A DNA stretch of 64,000 nt, taken from the NCBI GenBank assembly GCA_046846435.1, contig CP128407.1, positions 620,001-684,000 of the forward strand, in the 5' to 3' direction. This document shows, piece by piece, positions 17,358 through 25,633 of the stretch. This DNA is from Nanosynbacter sp963524495 (lineage in GTDB: Bacteria; Patescibacteriota; Saccharimonadia; Saccharimonadales; Saccharimonadaceae). The notes below the pieces were generated by a model. That model was not told where the DNA came from and made no database searches. It saw nothing but the letters and a program-made list of their open reading frames with translations. Position 1 is the first letter of the stretch. Every line of letters begins with the position of its first letter. The position numbers were made by a program, and so were the translations under genes.

Positions 17358-17723
17358 GCTAAAATCTACGTGACGATCTTTTCTGTCATATTCCTTTTGA
17401 TGTTTACGCACCTCGCTATAGTGAGAATCACACCATACCGAAATATGCTTCGCGAGTTCCAATAGCTCAAGGCCCATGTCTGTTAATTGATACTCAACTC
17501 GCGGCGGAATTGTTGGATAGAAAAAGCGCCGGACGATGCCGGCGCGCTCAAGGGCTCTTAAATGCTCAGTTAAAACTTTTTGAGTAACATCCGGAAGAGA
17601 GCGGTGTAACTCTGAGTATCGCCTTGTGCCACCACCAAGTGATTGAATGATCGAAAATGTCCATTTACGAAATAGAATGCTTGATAGTATGTCGGACGAT
17701 ATTTTTCTCATACACTTTGCCAT
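17352..17723 (-). CDS. HxlR-family winged-helix transcription regulator
   Basis: This ~123-aa protein is a single HxlR-type winged helix: KWTFSIIQSLGGGTRRYSEL, then recognition helix TQKVLTEHLRALERAGIV and wing FYPTIPPRVEYQLT. The family usually senses small or redox-active molecules through a dimer. Start at the ATG seven nucleotides after GAAAGGG; an upstream ATG would add 11 residues. A 10-bp inverted repeat at 17849-17872, about 125 bp upstream, may be its operator. Nearby ABC-transporter genes are possible targets. Confidence 0.88.
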   Translation of the reverse strand: MAKCMRKISSDILSSILFRKWTFSIIQSLGGGTRRYSELHRSLPDVTQKVLTEHLRALERAGIVRRFFYPTIPPRVEYQLTDMGLELLELAKHISVWCDSHYSEVRKHQKEYDRKDRHVDFSS

Positions 17724-17848
17724 AGATGACCCTTTCAATAGTTGACGCTCTGACAATGCGGGTTGGCTGAATTATCTATTGTCAGAAATGATTTTTATTA
17801 GATTAAATCTTTTGCGATCGCTCCTCTGAGATAAAATAAGGTAATCAC

Positions 17849-17872
17849 CACTATAATTATAGAATTATAGTG
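17849..17872. promoter_or_regulatory. Inverted repeat, candidate HxlR operator
   Basis: Ten-base arms (CACTATAATT at 17849-17858 and its complement at 17863-17872) flank a 4-bp spacer. The site lies between the HxlR gene and the upstream membrane-protein gene, and the AT-rich symmetric form suits a winged-helix dimer. Confidence 0.45.
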
Positions 17873-17926
17873 AGTATACTGCAAATATAACGGACGCGCC
17901 ATCTTCTGTCTGAGGGTAATATAGAG

Positions 17927-18520
17927 TTAGTTGCCGTAAGGTATCAGTAGGATTAATGACAATACGCCAACTAGTATATATGCTATCAATGCTGGTTTCG
18001 TCAGATACGGTTCGGTCAAACGATTAACTTGAGCTACATCGTAGTAATCCCAAAGTCGCCATCCGCAAACCATTAGACCGATACCGGCGAATATACTTAG
18101 ATAGCCGCTAACATCAAGGTGCCAAAGAAAGTTCGGTGCATCAAGTAGCGAGATAAAGATGGCAATGCCAGTGGTCGACCAGAATCGTACTGAAGGCTTA
18201 AGACCGACAGCGGTAGCGCATGCTGCAGCGACCATAACAGACTCGACAAGAGGATTTCCTGTAAAAAAGACTTGTACATAATAGCTGAGGTGCCCGTGTT
18301 TAGGATCAGCACTACCAATTAGCCAACCAATTCCGTACACTAGCGCCATCATAACAGTCAACGACAGTATCAGACGCAAGAAATCAGTAACAAAAACGTC
18401 TCTGATAGTTATTTTCGTGTATTTTGATGTTTTTGTCAGATGCAGGAAGCTACGCATAACTAATAGTAACGCCGATAGTTTAAGTGAGCAGTTTACCGAC
18501 ATGCTCAGGTCTCTTCTCAC
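17927..18520 (-). CDS. Membrane protein of unknown function
   Basis: This 197-aa protein has about five to six hydrophobic segments (LILSLTVMMALVYGIGWLIG, FWSTTGIAIFISLLD, ALIAYILVGVLSLILLIP). It overlaps the secreted-protein gene by 4 nt (ATGA), so the two are translationally coupled and may act together, for example as a secreted peptide with an immunity or export partner. No family is recognised. Confidence 0.72.
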   Translation of the reverse strand: MRRDLSMSVNCSLKLSALLLVMRSFLHLTKTSKYTKITIRDVFVTDFLRLILSLTVMMALVYGIGWLIGSADPKHGHLSYYVQVFFTGNPLVESVMVAAACATAVGLKPSVRFWSTTGIAIFISLLDAPNFLWHLDVSGYLSIFAGIGLMVCGWRLWDYYDVAQVNRLTEPYLTKPALIAYILVGVLSLILLIPYGN

Positions 18521-18906
18521 GACGCGATGCAGAAGCCGCGTCCCACGTCACAGATGTAGTCGTGACTTGACAGGGACGGCTTTACGTAGGCTCCCACGTT
18601 GGTGGTCTGCCACCGGCCGGGATTTCCCCCACAGCCGACACGAATCTGGTACGGACTGTCGTTAGGGAAATCGAAACTCCAGTTGGCGGTCCACCGGTCA
18701 ACTCGAGAGAAGTTGGCCCACCCGGAACGTCCTCCCGGCTGGGAGATCCAGATGCCAACGACCGCCGAGTCGTTCCACTCGACTACTCCCCCACTACAGA
18801 GCACGGTGCTACCGTAGGTGGTAGCGTGGGCCTGCGGTGGTGCCGCGACCGAGATTCCGGTCGCAACGAACAGCGCTGCGAGAAGCGCAACCATCTTATT
18901 CCTCAT
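18517..18906 (-). CDS. Small secreted cysteine-containing protein, GC-rich and probably acquired
   Basis: This 129-aa protein has a classical signal peptide (LLAALFVATGISVAAPPQA, likely cleavage after AHA) and a ~100-aa mature part with four Cys, probably two disulfides, and many Trp, Gly and Ser. Its codons are strikingly GC-rich compared with neighbouring genes, and its style resembles small secreted proteins of Actinobacteria, the usual hosts of Saccharibacteria. AAAGGAAGAG precedes the ATG. It is followed by a coupled membrane protein. Function unknown; a toxin or host-interaction role is speculation. Confidence 0.75.
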   Translation of the reverse strand: MRNKMVALLAALFVATGISVAAPPQAHATTYGSTVLCSGGVVEWNDSAVVGIWISQPGGRSGWANFSRVDRWTANWSFDFPNDSPYQIRVGCGGNPGRWQTTNVGAYVKPSLSSHDYICDVGRGFCIAS

Positions 18907-18947
18907 TACTCTTCCTTTCTCGTGAGTAGGGAATGATTGCGTTTATG

Positions 18948-18977
18948 ATTATACTCTCATTGGAAATATTTTTGCAA
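18948..18977 (-). promoter_or_regulatory. Promoter of the secreted-protein gene pair
   Basis: TTGCAA at 18972-18977 and TATAAT at 18948-18953 are 18 bp apart, with the ATG ~40 nt downstream preceded by a good ribosome-binding site. Confidence 0.65.
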
Positions 18978-19028
18978 TAGCCTTTAGCTCTTTTTGAGAA
19001 TAAAGCTTACTGGGAGTCGCGATCCTGC

Positions 19029-20981
19029 CTAAGATTCTCGCATGTCGCTAATTGGGCTGCGACGTATATTACGTACGAGCGGCGGCACAACGCTAAGCAG
19101 ACCAGTGAGAATACACGCTAGTAAGATGAAGAGTATTTGTTGTAGATCTATACCGACGAGACGTATACTATTATTTGAGCTAATTGCACCAAATCCATAT
19201 TGGGCCTGCGCTGTAAGTTGTGGTGCGAATTGATTATCTAGTATATATGCACCCGTGAAGCCGATGATACCAGCAAATACAGCTACTAAAGTGGATAAAA
19301 TTATCGCGTAAAGCATATATACGAGTACAATATCAATTCTCTTAAAGCCAATAGCTCGGAATACTGCTGTTTCATGTCTGCCATCAACAATTGTACGGCC
19401 GATCGTAATCCACATAATGAGTGCCGCCAGCGTTACGACACCTATCATAACGTAGACCGACCACTTCTTAAACATATTTTGCATATCGTCTAGTGCGGCG
19501 CTATTACTAAATGCTAGGCTAGCTTGGTACGGCCGGCCAATTGGCTTACACGAGTTATCGTATTGAACTGTACAACCCTGTTCGTCGATGAACTTCTGTG
19601 CATCACTGGCGCTAGCAAATTCGACAAAACGACGCTTATTATCCTCATTACCCATTAGATAGAGGGGCTCGTAGGTTAATAAGTCAGCGTAGTTAGTTTT
19701 GTTAGGTAGCTGGTTATATAGTGTACGCGGTATGGCTTGTCCAATTCCCTCTGTACGTAGCATCTCAGCAAGTATGTCGTTGGTAGTGCGGGATTTTTCA
19801 CGTTGTTGTTCTTGCTCTGGGTTGAGCACCTCACTCCTAGGCGACATTCCAACCACCTTGAAAGTGATAAATTTGCTAATAGCCACTGTTTCTTTGCCAA
19901 ATTTTGCATCAAAAAGTCTTTGATTCACTGCCCGTTTTCTCTCTTCAGCTGTACGCGAGTCATGGGTAATGGTGGCATTTTCACATTTCGTAGGATCAGG
20001 CAGAGTATACAGCAAACTTGGTTTTTGATAATTTTTGTTGCTTTGGTTAGCGACAATTTCTTTCTTTTGTTGTAGCGTTTTTTGTATCAATGACTGCGAA
20101 ACACTGTTTCGATAGCACATTTTGAAGCTTAAGTTAGTAATGTTATTACGGATAATTTTGAGACGTTCAAATTTTTCGGCAGCGCTAGCACTTGCTGGTA
20201 ATTTCTCTAATTTTAATAGCTGCTCAATAACATTTTGTGGCAGAATAACTGGTAAGCTTGATCCATCAGGTCTCCAACCTGCATTATCAGGCAGTACGAT
20301 CCCTTTTGTCGTTTCAGGGGGTGCCAGAGTTATGCCTGAAGTGTTAATCGGGGGTTTTACATAATGAGTATTCACTTCTGCTTCGTTTGAAGAGTCGTGA
20401 AACACCTCCTTGCCATCAATGAGAGGGGACAATGACGATCTCTTTTTGATAGCATACGATTCTTCGGTAAAAGTTTTAATTGCGCCGTACTGTTTGGCAA
20501 GCTGAGACAATTTCACTTCATCAAAGGCAGGAGTGGTACTGTATTTTTCTTTTAGCAATTGAGCTACGATGCCATTTTGGTCGTTAAAAGACAATCGCGT
20601 TACACCAGCAGCATCTTGTGAATACGGTGGTTGATCATTGACGTAAGAATACCCTAAGCCAAGTCGTTTCGCTTCGGCAGTTTTTTGCGCGACCAGCACC
20701 TCATAGCGCTTTTTTGCTTCAGCGATCAGCTTGGAATCGCGCATCGTTTTGGAGAATTCACTCGTGTCGGATGGCGCATTCATCACACTCACAATATACC
20801 GACCTGTTAATCCTTCTTTACGAAATGAGTCAATGCCCTGAAATAACCCATGAGTAACGAGCGAAGCAGTAATTAAAACACCAAACAACATACTTGCCAA
20901 TAAAACAGTAAGGAACGTCCGTAATTTACGAGCACGGAGCTTCGTGAAAGCCAATACTCCAACGTCAGTTAGCTTGATCAT
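19029..20981 (-). CDS. FtsX/MacB-type ABC transporter permease
   Basis: This 650-aa permease has one N-terminal membrane helix (~20-42), a ~440-residue extracytoplasmic domain and three C-terminal helices (~510-640) with the FtsX motif region GRHETAVFRAIGF. This is the MacB topology, which works mechanically on periplasmic or envelope substrates instead of forming a pore. It overlaps the ATPase gene by 17 nt. The extracellular domain is unusually large and not recognised. Confidence 0.88.
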   Translation of the reverse strand: MIKLTDVGVLAFTKLRARKLRTFLTVLLASMLFGVLITASLVTHGLFQGIDSFRKEGLTGRYIVSVMNAPSDTSEFSKTMRDSKLIAEAKKRYEVLVAQKTAEAKRLGLGYSYVNDQPPYSQDAAGVTRLSFNDQNGIVAQLLKEKYSTTPAFDEVKLSQLAKQYGAIKTFTEESYAIKKRSSLSPLIDGKEVFHDSSNEAEVNTHYVKPPINTSGITLAPPETTKGIVLPDNAGWRPDGSSLPVILPQNVIEQLLKLEKLPASASAAEKFERLKIIRNNITNLSFKMCYRNSVSQSLIQKTLQQKKEIVANQSNKNYQKPSLLYTLPDPTKCENATITHDSRTAEERKRAVNQRLFDAKFGKETVAISKFITFKVVGMSPRSEVLNPEQEQQREKSRTTNDILAEMLRTEGIGQAIPRTLYNQLPNKTNYADLLTYEPLYLMGNEDNKRRFVEFASASDAQKFIDEQGCTVQYDNSCKPIGRPYQASLAFSNSAALDDMQNMFKKWSVYVMIGVVTLAALIMWITIGRTIVDGRHETAVFRAIGFKRIDIVLVYMLYAIILSTLVAVFAGIIGFTGAYILDNQFAPQLTAQAQYGFGAISSNNSIRLVGIDLQQILFILLACILTGLLSVVPPLVRNIRRSPISDMRES

Positions 20982-21717
20982 AAAGCCTCCCGTCCTTTAG
21001 CGTAATGACGCGGTCGGCCTGAGCTGCGACTTCAGTATCATGTGTAGCGATAATTACCGTCGTACCATATCGTTCTCGAATCTGCTGAAATAGTTGGATT
21101 ATATCACGACTATTCGCAGAGTCGAGATTGCCAGTTGGCTCATCAGCCAGAATGATAGCGGGTCTATTAAGCAGCGCCCGAGCAATGGCGGCACGTTGAA
21201 TCTGCCCACCCGAAAGTTCACGTGGGCGATGATTTAGTCGATCATATAAGCCAACTTGCCGTGCTAATTCTTCAATGCGCTGTTTACGCTCCGCACGTTT
21301 CATACGTTGTGGCATTGAGGCGACTTCAATATTACGACGTAATGTCAAAAACGGTTGCAAATAAAATGACTGAAAAACAAATCCAATGGTTTGGTTACGA
21401 AATTGTGACAATCGACGGTCACTCATCTTACGAATTTCTTGACCATTGACGACAACCTCACCAGAGGTAGCTTTGTCTAATCCGCCCAGTAAATGCAGTA
21501 GGGTACTCTTACCACTGCCACTCACGCCAACAAGAGCAATGAATTCGCCTTTATTGACTTCCAGCGAAACACTGTCAACGGCCCTGATTTTTTGTTTACC
21601 AATTTTGTATTCTTTGACTATATCCGTAGTTCTAATGATAATTGATTTATCGCTATCTGGATCCGTGCTCCCCCTTCCAGGCCGTATAATCATAGTATTT
21701 ATATTGTTATCTTCCAT
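20965..21717 (-). CDS. MacB/LolD-type ABC transporter ATPase
   Basis: This ~250-aa ATPase has Walker A GVSGSGKST, Q-loop FQSFYLQPF, signature LSGGQIQRAAIARALL, Walker B IILADEPTG and the switch His in IIATHD. It pairs with the downstream permease. A TTG at 21750 would add 11 residues, but a consensus -10 box lies inside that extension, so I take the ATG at 21717 (MEDNNINTM). No ribosome-binding site is evident. Confidence 0.93.
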   Translation of the reverse strand: MEDNNINTMIIRPGRGSTDPDSDKSIIIRTTDIVKEYKIGKQKIRAVDSVSLEVNKGEFIALVGVSGSGKSTLLHLLGGLDKATSGEVVVNGQEIRKMSDRRLSQFRNQTIGFVFQSFYLQPFLTLRRNIEVASMPQRMKRAERKQRIEELARQVGLYDRLNHRPRELSGGQIQRAAIARALLNRPAIILADEPTGNLDSANSRDIIQLFQQIRERYGTTVIIATHDTEVAAQADRVITLKDGRLYDQAN

Positions 21718-21739
21718 AATAAAGCTTATTGTTAACGTT

Positions 21740-21769
21740 ATTATAGCCAAGAACTGTCTCCTTGGTCAA
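21740..21769 (-). promoter_or_regulatory. Promoter of the ABC transporter operon
   Basis: TTGACC at 21764-21769 and TATAAT at 21740-21745 are separated by 18 bp. The spacer holds an inverted repeat (CCAAG, 9 bp, CTTGG), which could bind a repressor such as the HxlR protein encoded nearby. Confidence 0.7.
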
Positions 21770-22277
21770 TAAAAACATTGATAGCTGGTGTTGTATCGCG
21801 CGTCTCATTAATAGTAAAAATCCTCAAGTTATAATTATTGGTTTATGTGTAGGTAAAATATTAAAATATGCGCCTGGTATACGCCCCAGTATGCGTTTTA
21901 AGGTGGCGCCGTCTTAAAGAGGTTGGGCGGAATATTAAGATGCTCCCTTGGTCGTTGTGAAACTGATAGAGCGTTCATACTTGCCCCCGCTCACTTAACA
22001 TGCACTCCAGAGAGCGCAGTCAAGATGATCGGATGCAAGAATGAACGCCATCTCTTTGAGATAACTATCTGTTTAGTTGACTACTTGTATATTATTTTGC
22101 AAAATTACATCATCTGTCGCGCACTGTTTGAAACAAACAGAACGCGCCATCTGCTGCACTTCTGACAAAATAAGGCCTAGTCATGAAGGCTACGTGACGG
22201 CTTTCGCACGACCATTACAAGGCTCGCACGGCTTGCTTGCAATCGTCGTGCGGCCGAAGTATCTATTAACCGTAAAG
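21770..22277. other. 508-bp gap without a convincing gene; hairpins, possible transfer origin
   Basis: No open frame here has a credible start or protein-like composition. Two strong hairpins stand out: CTGTTTG-AAA-CAAACAG at 22124-22140, extended by GCGC pairs on either side, and an 8-bp stem CGCACGAC/GTCGTGCG at 22205-22252 enclosing a nested CAAG/CTTG stem. The gap lies immediately downstream of the Replic_Relax-type gene. An oriT or a structured RNA is possible; neither is proven. Confidence 0.35.
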
Positions 22278-23096
22278 TCAGTGTAACTCATCTAATGGGG
22301 AAAGGCCGTCTGCACTATCAATATCTTCCCATATTCTACCAGATTCCGCACTTAGAAGTTGGTCTATAGTTGCTGCATAAATAGATACCTCATCCCCCAT
22401 GTCAAAGGTGCCGCGAATTGCACGAGTGGAGCGCATCAGGTGCTTTTTAATGGCTGGTTTTGTTGTCAGGAACAGCAGAATTGGAATCTGACTGTTTGTA
22501 GCGTCCCATTCACCATCGCTGAAAAATTGCATGTATTGAGCAATGCGCTTTGCGATAACGCTGCGCGGTGTATCGTCTGATATAAAGTCAAAGAAAAATC
22601 GCTTCGGAGTCGTTTCCTCACCTGTTTTTAATGACAAAAAGGCATCTGGTGGATTGTTTGGAAAATAACTATAGCGAGACATATCTCGACGTGTAAATAC
22701 CTTTAATGTAGAATATGTTTTCACTAGCATGTTCGTATAGCTATACACATCCAGCGTGTGGTTAATAAACGATTGACTAATATTCTTGTCACGATAGCTT
22801 GATCGTATGGTTGCTTCTGTAATGTAGTTCCAGGCATCAAGCGACTGGAGTGTCTTGAGACCTTTTGGTGTTAGATAGTACGCGGCCGGCAAGCCTTGGA
22901 GCCTCAGACTTTTGTCATACCTCTTTGCTACGAAACCATGCTTTACTAGAACATTTAGCTTCTCATAGATATTTGACCCAGCTTTTACCTTTAAGCTTTC
23001 TGCTATGAGCTGACGACTGCCAAATCGATATTTATATAACAGCCCTAGTATCTCAATCTGTCCTTGACGTAACACCGACCTATTATCTACTTTCAT
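22278..23096 (-). CDS. Replication-relaxation (Replic_Relax) family winged-helix protein
   Basis: This ~272-aa protein begins with a winged helix (GQIEILGLLYKYRFGSRQLI, then KLNVLVKHGFVAKR) and continues with NHTLDVYSYTNMLV and FFFDFISDDTPRSVIAKRI, the pattern of Replic_Relax proteins found with mobile elements and T4SS genes. Such proteins are thought to act in plasmid relaxation and replication. Start at the ATG after AAGGGAAG; an upstream TTG/ATG would add eight residues. It diverges from the recombinase operon across an AT-rich gap. Confidence 0.78.
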   Translation of the reverse strand: MKVDNRSVLRQGQIEILGLLYKYRFGSRQLIAESLKVKAGSNIYEKLNVLVKHGFVAKRYDKSLRLQGLPAAYYLTPKGLKTLQSLDAWNYITEATIRSSYRDKNISQSFINHTLDVYSYTNMLVKTYSTLKVFTRRDMSRYSYFPNNPPDAFLSLKTGEETTPKRFFFDFISDDTPRSVIAKRIAQYMQFFSDGEWDATNSQIPILLFLTTKPAIKKHLMRSTRAIRGTFDMGDEVSIYAATIDQLLSAESGRIWEDIDSADGLSPLDELH

Positions 23097-23349
23097 GTAA
23101 CCACTTCCCTTTTTGCCCATTCACATAATTTCTATTATATTTATATAAAAAAGGAAGAAAAAATACAAATTATAACAGATAAAAATAGATAAATTATACT
23201 GTATATCGATATTCGGTATATTTTTATAAAAGAAATTAGCAAAAACTGTTGATAATTTGTACTACAAGTAGTACAATTAAAGTAGGTTTTATTAATAGAA
23301 GCCGGCTCGTTAATAACTAAATAGGTAGTCATGAACTGGTATCAATTTT
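23097..23349. other. AT-rich intergenic region with palindromes
   Basis: This ~250-bp stretch between divergent genes is extremely A+T rich, with A-tracts and GATAAA-type repeats (23170-23200), the palindrome ATATCGATAT (23203-23212) and a larger palindrome at 23257-23276. It has no open frame. It is a candidate control region or replication/transfer origin of the element. Confidence 0.4.
23257..23276. promoter_or_regulatory. Palindrome, candidate operator of the RHH regulator
   Basis: TTGTACTAC and its exact complement GTAGTACAA are separated by AA. The site is ~75 bp upstream of the promoter of the ribbon-helix-helix gene, and such short AT-rich palindromes are typical of RHH operators. 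Confidence 0.5.
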
Positions 23350-23378
23350 TTGAAGCATCGGTAATTTTGTAGTATAAT
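23350..23378 (+). promoter_or_regulatory. Promoter of the RHH-recombinase operon
   Basis: TTGAAG at 23350-23355 and TATAAT at 23373-23378 are 17 bp apart. The ATG of the RHH gene is only 8 nt after the -10 box, so the transcript is probably leaderless. Confidence 0.8.
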
Positions 23379-23386
23379 AATATTAC

Positions 23387-23605
23387 ATGAATCAAGGACG
23401 AATTCAGCTACAAATAGACACCTCAAAGGCCGTACGAAATCGCGCCAAAGTGGTAGCTTACGGCCAGGGTATCAGCCTGACAGAGCTTGTACTAAAAGCT
23501 CTGGCGGACGTTGGCGACAAGGAGCTGAGGGTGTTGATAGAAAAAGATTTGGAAAAGCGTGGTGGGCGCGGACGACCACAGCAGCGTACAACCAAGAATG
23601 ACTAA
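23387..23605 (+). CDS. Ribbon-helix-helix (CopG/Arc-like) DNA-binding protein
   Basis: This 72-aa protein has the RHH layout: a short strand (RIQLQID) followed by two helices (SKAVRNRAKVVAYGQGISLT and ELVLKALADVGD), then a basic Arg/Gly tail (RGGRGRPQQR). It is first in a likely operon with the 75-aa protein and the serine recombinase, and probably autoregulates through the palindrome at 23257-23276. Confidence 0.7.
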   Translation: MNQGRIQLQIDTSKAVRNRAKVVAYGQGISLTELVLKALADVGDKELRVLIEKDLEKRGGRGRPQQRTTKND

Positions 23606-23640
23606 CTAGCGTTATTAGCAAGTCGTGACATGGAGGGTGT

Positions 23641-23868
23641 ATGGCACGACCAAAAGGTAGCAAGAATAAATTAAAAGCGCCGCTAGCGGAGCAATTTTCA
23701 TTTACGATTGAGCAACGGATCAAACTAGTTGCCAATCTTGTCGTTGAGAAGATTTTGGAAGATGGGGCTTTTGCTCAAAAACTAATCACTATTTTGGAGG
23801 ATAAGGGACATGTCGCCAACAAACCAACCGCGAATCGGACTGCTAGCGATACGCGTATCATCAGATAA
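23641..23868 (+). CDS. Small basic protein upstream of the recombinase
   Basis: This 75-aa protein has an AT-hook-like N-terminus (MARPKGSKNKLKAP) and a helical body (TIEQRIKLVANLVVEKILED). Its 3' end overlaps the recombinase start by 59 nt, so the two are expressed together. A directionality factor or accessory DNA-bending protein is possible from context; no family is recognised. Confidence 0.6.
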   Translation: MARPKGSKNKLKAPLAEQFSFTIEQRIKLVANLVVEKILEDGAFAQKLITILEDKGHVANKPTANRTASDTRIIR

Positions 23869-25546
23869 GCAAGGTCTTGACGGAGATTCTCCGGAGGCAC
23901 AACGCGAGCAAGGTGAGGCCTATGCCAAGGCACATAACATTGTCATTACAGAGACGATTATTCTGCTTGAGTCTGCTTCGCATGAAGTACAACCAATGCA
24001 AAAGGTCATTGATGTCTGCAAAGATAGGAGCAAAGGATTTCAAGTCGTGCTGATTAAATCAATCGACCGTTTCACGCGCGGTGGTGGTGATTATTATTCA
24101 CCGCTGAAGCGGCAGTTGACTAGGCTGGGTATCGCCCTTGAGGATATGTACGGCATAATTGGCAAGCAGCAAATTAACACGCTGGAACACACCGGTTTTA
24201 CATACTATTGGAGCGAATTCAATCCTACACAAAAATCTGAGTATCTTGAAGCTGAACGAGCTAAGGACGAGATGCGCGACATTATGAGTCGTATGATTGG
24301 CGCGGAGATTCGCTACACGCAGCTTGGCTATTGGATGAGGCGGCCACACTATGGATTCCGCAGTGTCAAAATTGATACTAAAAATGGCAAGAGGACTATT
24401 CTTAAGCCTGATAGGAATGAGGCAAAATTTATTATCAAACTGTTTGAGATGCGCGCTGCACATGTTTATACAAACCAGCAAATTGCCGATGAGCTTAATT
24501 CCATGGGCTTTCGTTCTCGCGTGACGATTGTACGTGACAAATACGACCGAACGAAAATTAAACGACAGATTGGCGGCCGAAAAATGACCGCCAAAATGAT
24601 TGATCAATACACCAGCAAATTGGTATATTGCGGTATTATTAAGGAAAAATGGACGTATGATAAGCCAGTCAAAGCGCAGTTTGATGGGCTTGTCAGTGTA
24701 GATTTATTCAATGAAGCTAATCGCGGCCGAGTCTTCGTGGAGGTTGATAGCCGTGATAATATCACTATTAAACGTAAAGCAGTTCCGAATCATTTGAAAA
24801 ATAAACAAGTTTATAACCCAGATTATCCATATAAGCAGGTAGTTGCCTGTCCTAAATGCGGTAAGACGCTATCTGGTAGCGCTACTCGTGGCAAGCTAGG
24901 TAAACACTATCCAGCTTATCACTGCAGTCGCGATGGTCATTACTTCCGTGTGTCGAAGCCTGAATTTGATAAGACGATAGAAGACTTTGTGAGGGCTATT
25001 ACTATCAAGCCAGAATATGTTGACGATGTTATCGCCGCTATCGCTGAATTGTGGCGCGAACGTCAGACCAAGCAGATTGATGCTAGTAGGCAACGCCTAG
25101 AACACCGCGATAGCCTACAAAGCCAAATCAAGGCAACCGTTGATCGGATGCGTATTGTCACAAGCGAGACGGCCCTAAAATATCTTGAAGAGGATATTGT
25201 TAGCGTCGAAAAAGAATTAGCAGAGCTGGATGAAGAAATTGCTAGGCAGCCGAATTTACAAGCCGAATTTGACCAAGTTTTGCAATATGCAAAATATATT
25301 TTGGAACACCTGCCAGAACTACTACTCGACCTCTGTAATCCACTGCGAAAAGCCGCCTTTTTCGGTGCTATATTCAACAAACTTCCAACCTACGAACAAA
25401 TAAACTTTGGAACCCACAAAAATAGCCCGCCACCAGAGGTAAACGAGCTGTTTCAAATCCGAACGGAATACAAATCCCTGTATGGTGACCTCACGGAGAA
25501 TCGAACTCCGATTGCCAGGATGAAAACCTGGTGTCCTGACCGTTAG
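23810..25546 (+). CDS. Large serine recombinase (integrase of the element)
   Basis: This 578-aa site-specific recombinase has an N-terminal resolvase domain (catalytic Ser in IRVSSDKQ, then KSIDRFTRGG), a recombinase domain (~180-300), a zinc ribbon (CPKCGKTL and HCSRDGHY, ~350-385) and a long coiled coil (~420-490). GGAGG precedes the ATG. The last ~20 residues are encoded by the antisense of tRNA-Glu, so the stop codon is supplied by the target site. This is the arrangement expected after integration at the tRNA 3' end. Confidence 0.93.
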   Translation: MSPTNQPRIGLLAIRVSSDKQGLDGDSPEAQREQGEAYAKAHNIVITETIILLESASHEVQPMQKVIDVCKDRSKGFQVVLIKSIDRFTRGGGDYYSPLKRQLTRLGIALEDMYGIIGKQQINTLEHTGFTYYWSEFNPTQKSEYLEAERAKDEMRDIMSRMIGAEIRYTQLGYWMRRPHYGFRSVKIDTKNGKRTILKPDRNEAKFIIKLFEMRAAHVYTNQQIADELNSMGFRSRVTIVRDKYDRTKIKRQIGGRKMTAKMIDQYTSKLVYCGIIKEKWTYDKPVKAQFDGLVSVDLFNEANRGRVFVEVDSRDNITIKRKAVPNHLKNKQVYNPDYPYKQVVACPKCGKTLSGSATRGKLGKHYPAYHCSRDGHYFRVSKPEFDKTIEDFVRAITIKPEYVDDVIAAIAELWRERQTKQIDASRQRLEHRDSLQSQIKATVDRMRIVTSETALKYLEEDIVSVEKELAELDEEIARQPNLQAEFDQVLQYAKYILEHLPELLLDLCNPLRKAAFFGAIFNKLPTYEQINFGTHKNSPPPEVNELFQIRTEYKSLYGDLTENRTPIARMKTWCPDR

Positions 25547-25557
25547 ACGATGAGGCC
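25483..25557 (-). tRNA. tRNA-Glu (TTC)
   Basis: The cloverleaf folds from GGCCTCA to TGAGGTC with a discriminator A and encoded CCA. Anticodon loop TTTTCAT is closed by CCAGG/CCTGG, giving anticodon TTC. Its 3' half is overlapped by the serine recombinase gene, and it appears to be the attachment site of the element. Confidence 0.95.
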
Positions 25558-25633
25558 ATCAAACAGGTCGTATTGTAGCAGATTGGCGATATTTTGTCTA
25601 GGAATTAGCTGCGGCTGCTGGCTGTGGCAAAAA

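Larger units (their letters stand above)
5324..25488. mobile_element. Putative ~20-kb tRNA-Glu integrative element with a type IV secretion operon
   Basis: The right end is marked by a large serine recombinase whose reading frame runs into the tRNA-Glu gene. The left end is marked by the TGGTGA repeat next to an older recombinase remnant. Between them are regulator, T4SS, Replic_Relax-type, restriction/defence-like, ABC-transporter and secreted-protein genes, all plausible cargo or transfer functions. I see no relaxase with a clear HUH or MOB signature, so whether it is self-transmissible is open. The interior is visibly more AT-rich than its flanks, apart from the secreted-protein gene near 18.5-18.9 kb. 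Confidence 0.6.

Noticed and set aside
21923..22165. 80-codon frame in the 508-bp gap
   Set aside because: Overlaps the strong hairpin, has no ribosome site and its Cys/His/Leu composition is not convincing.
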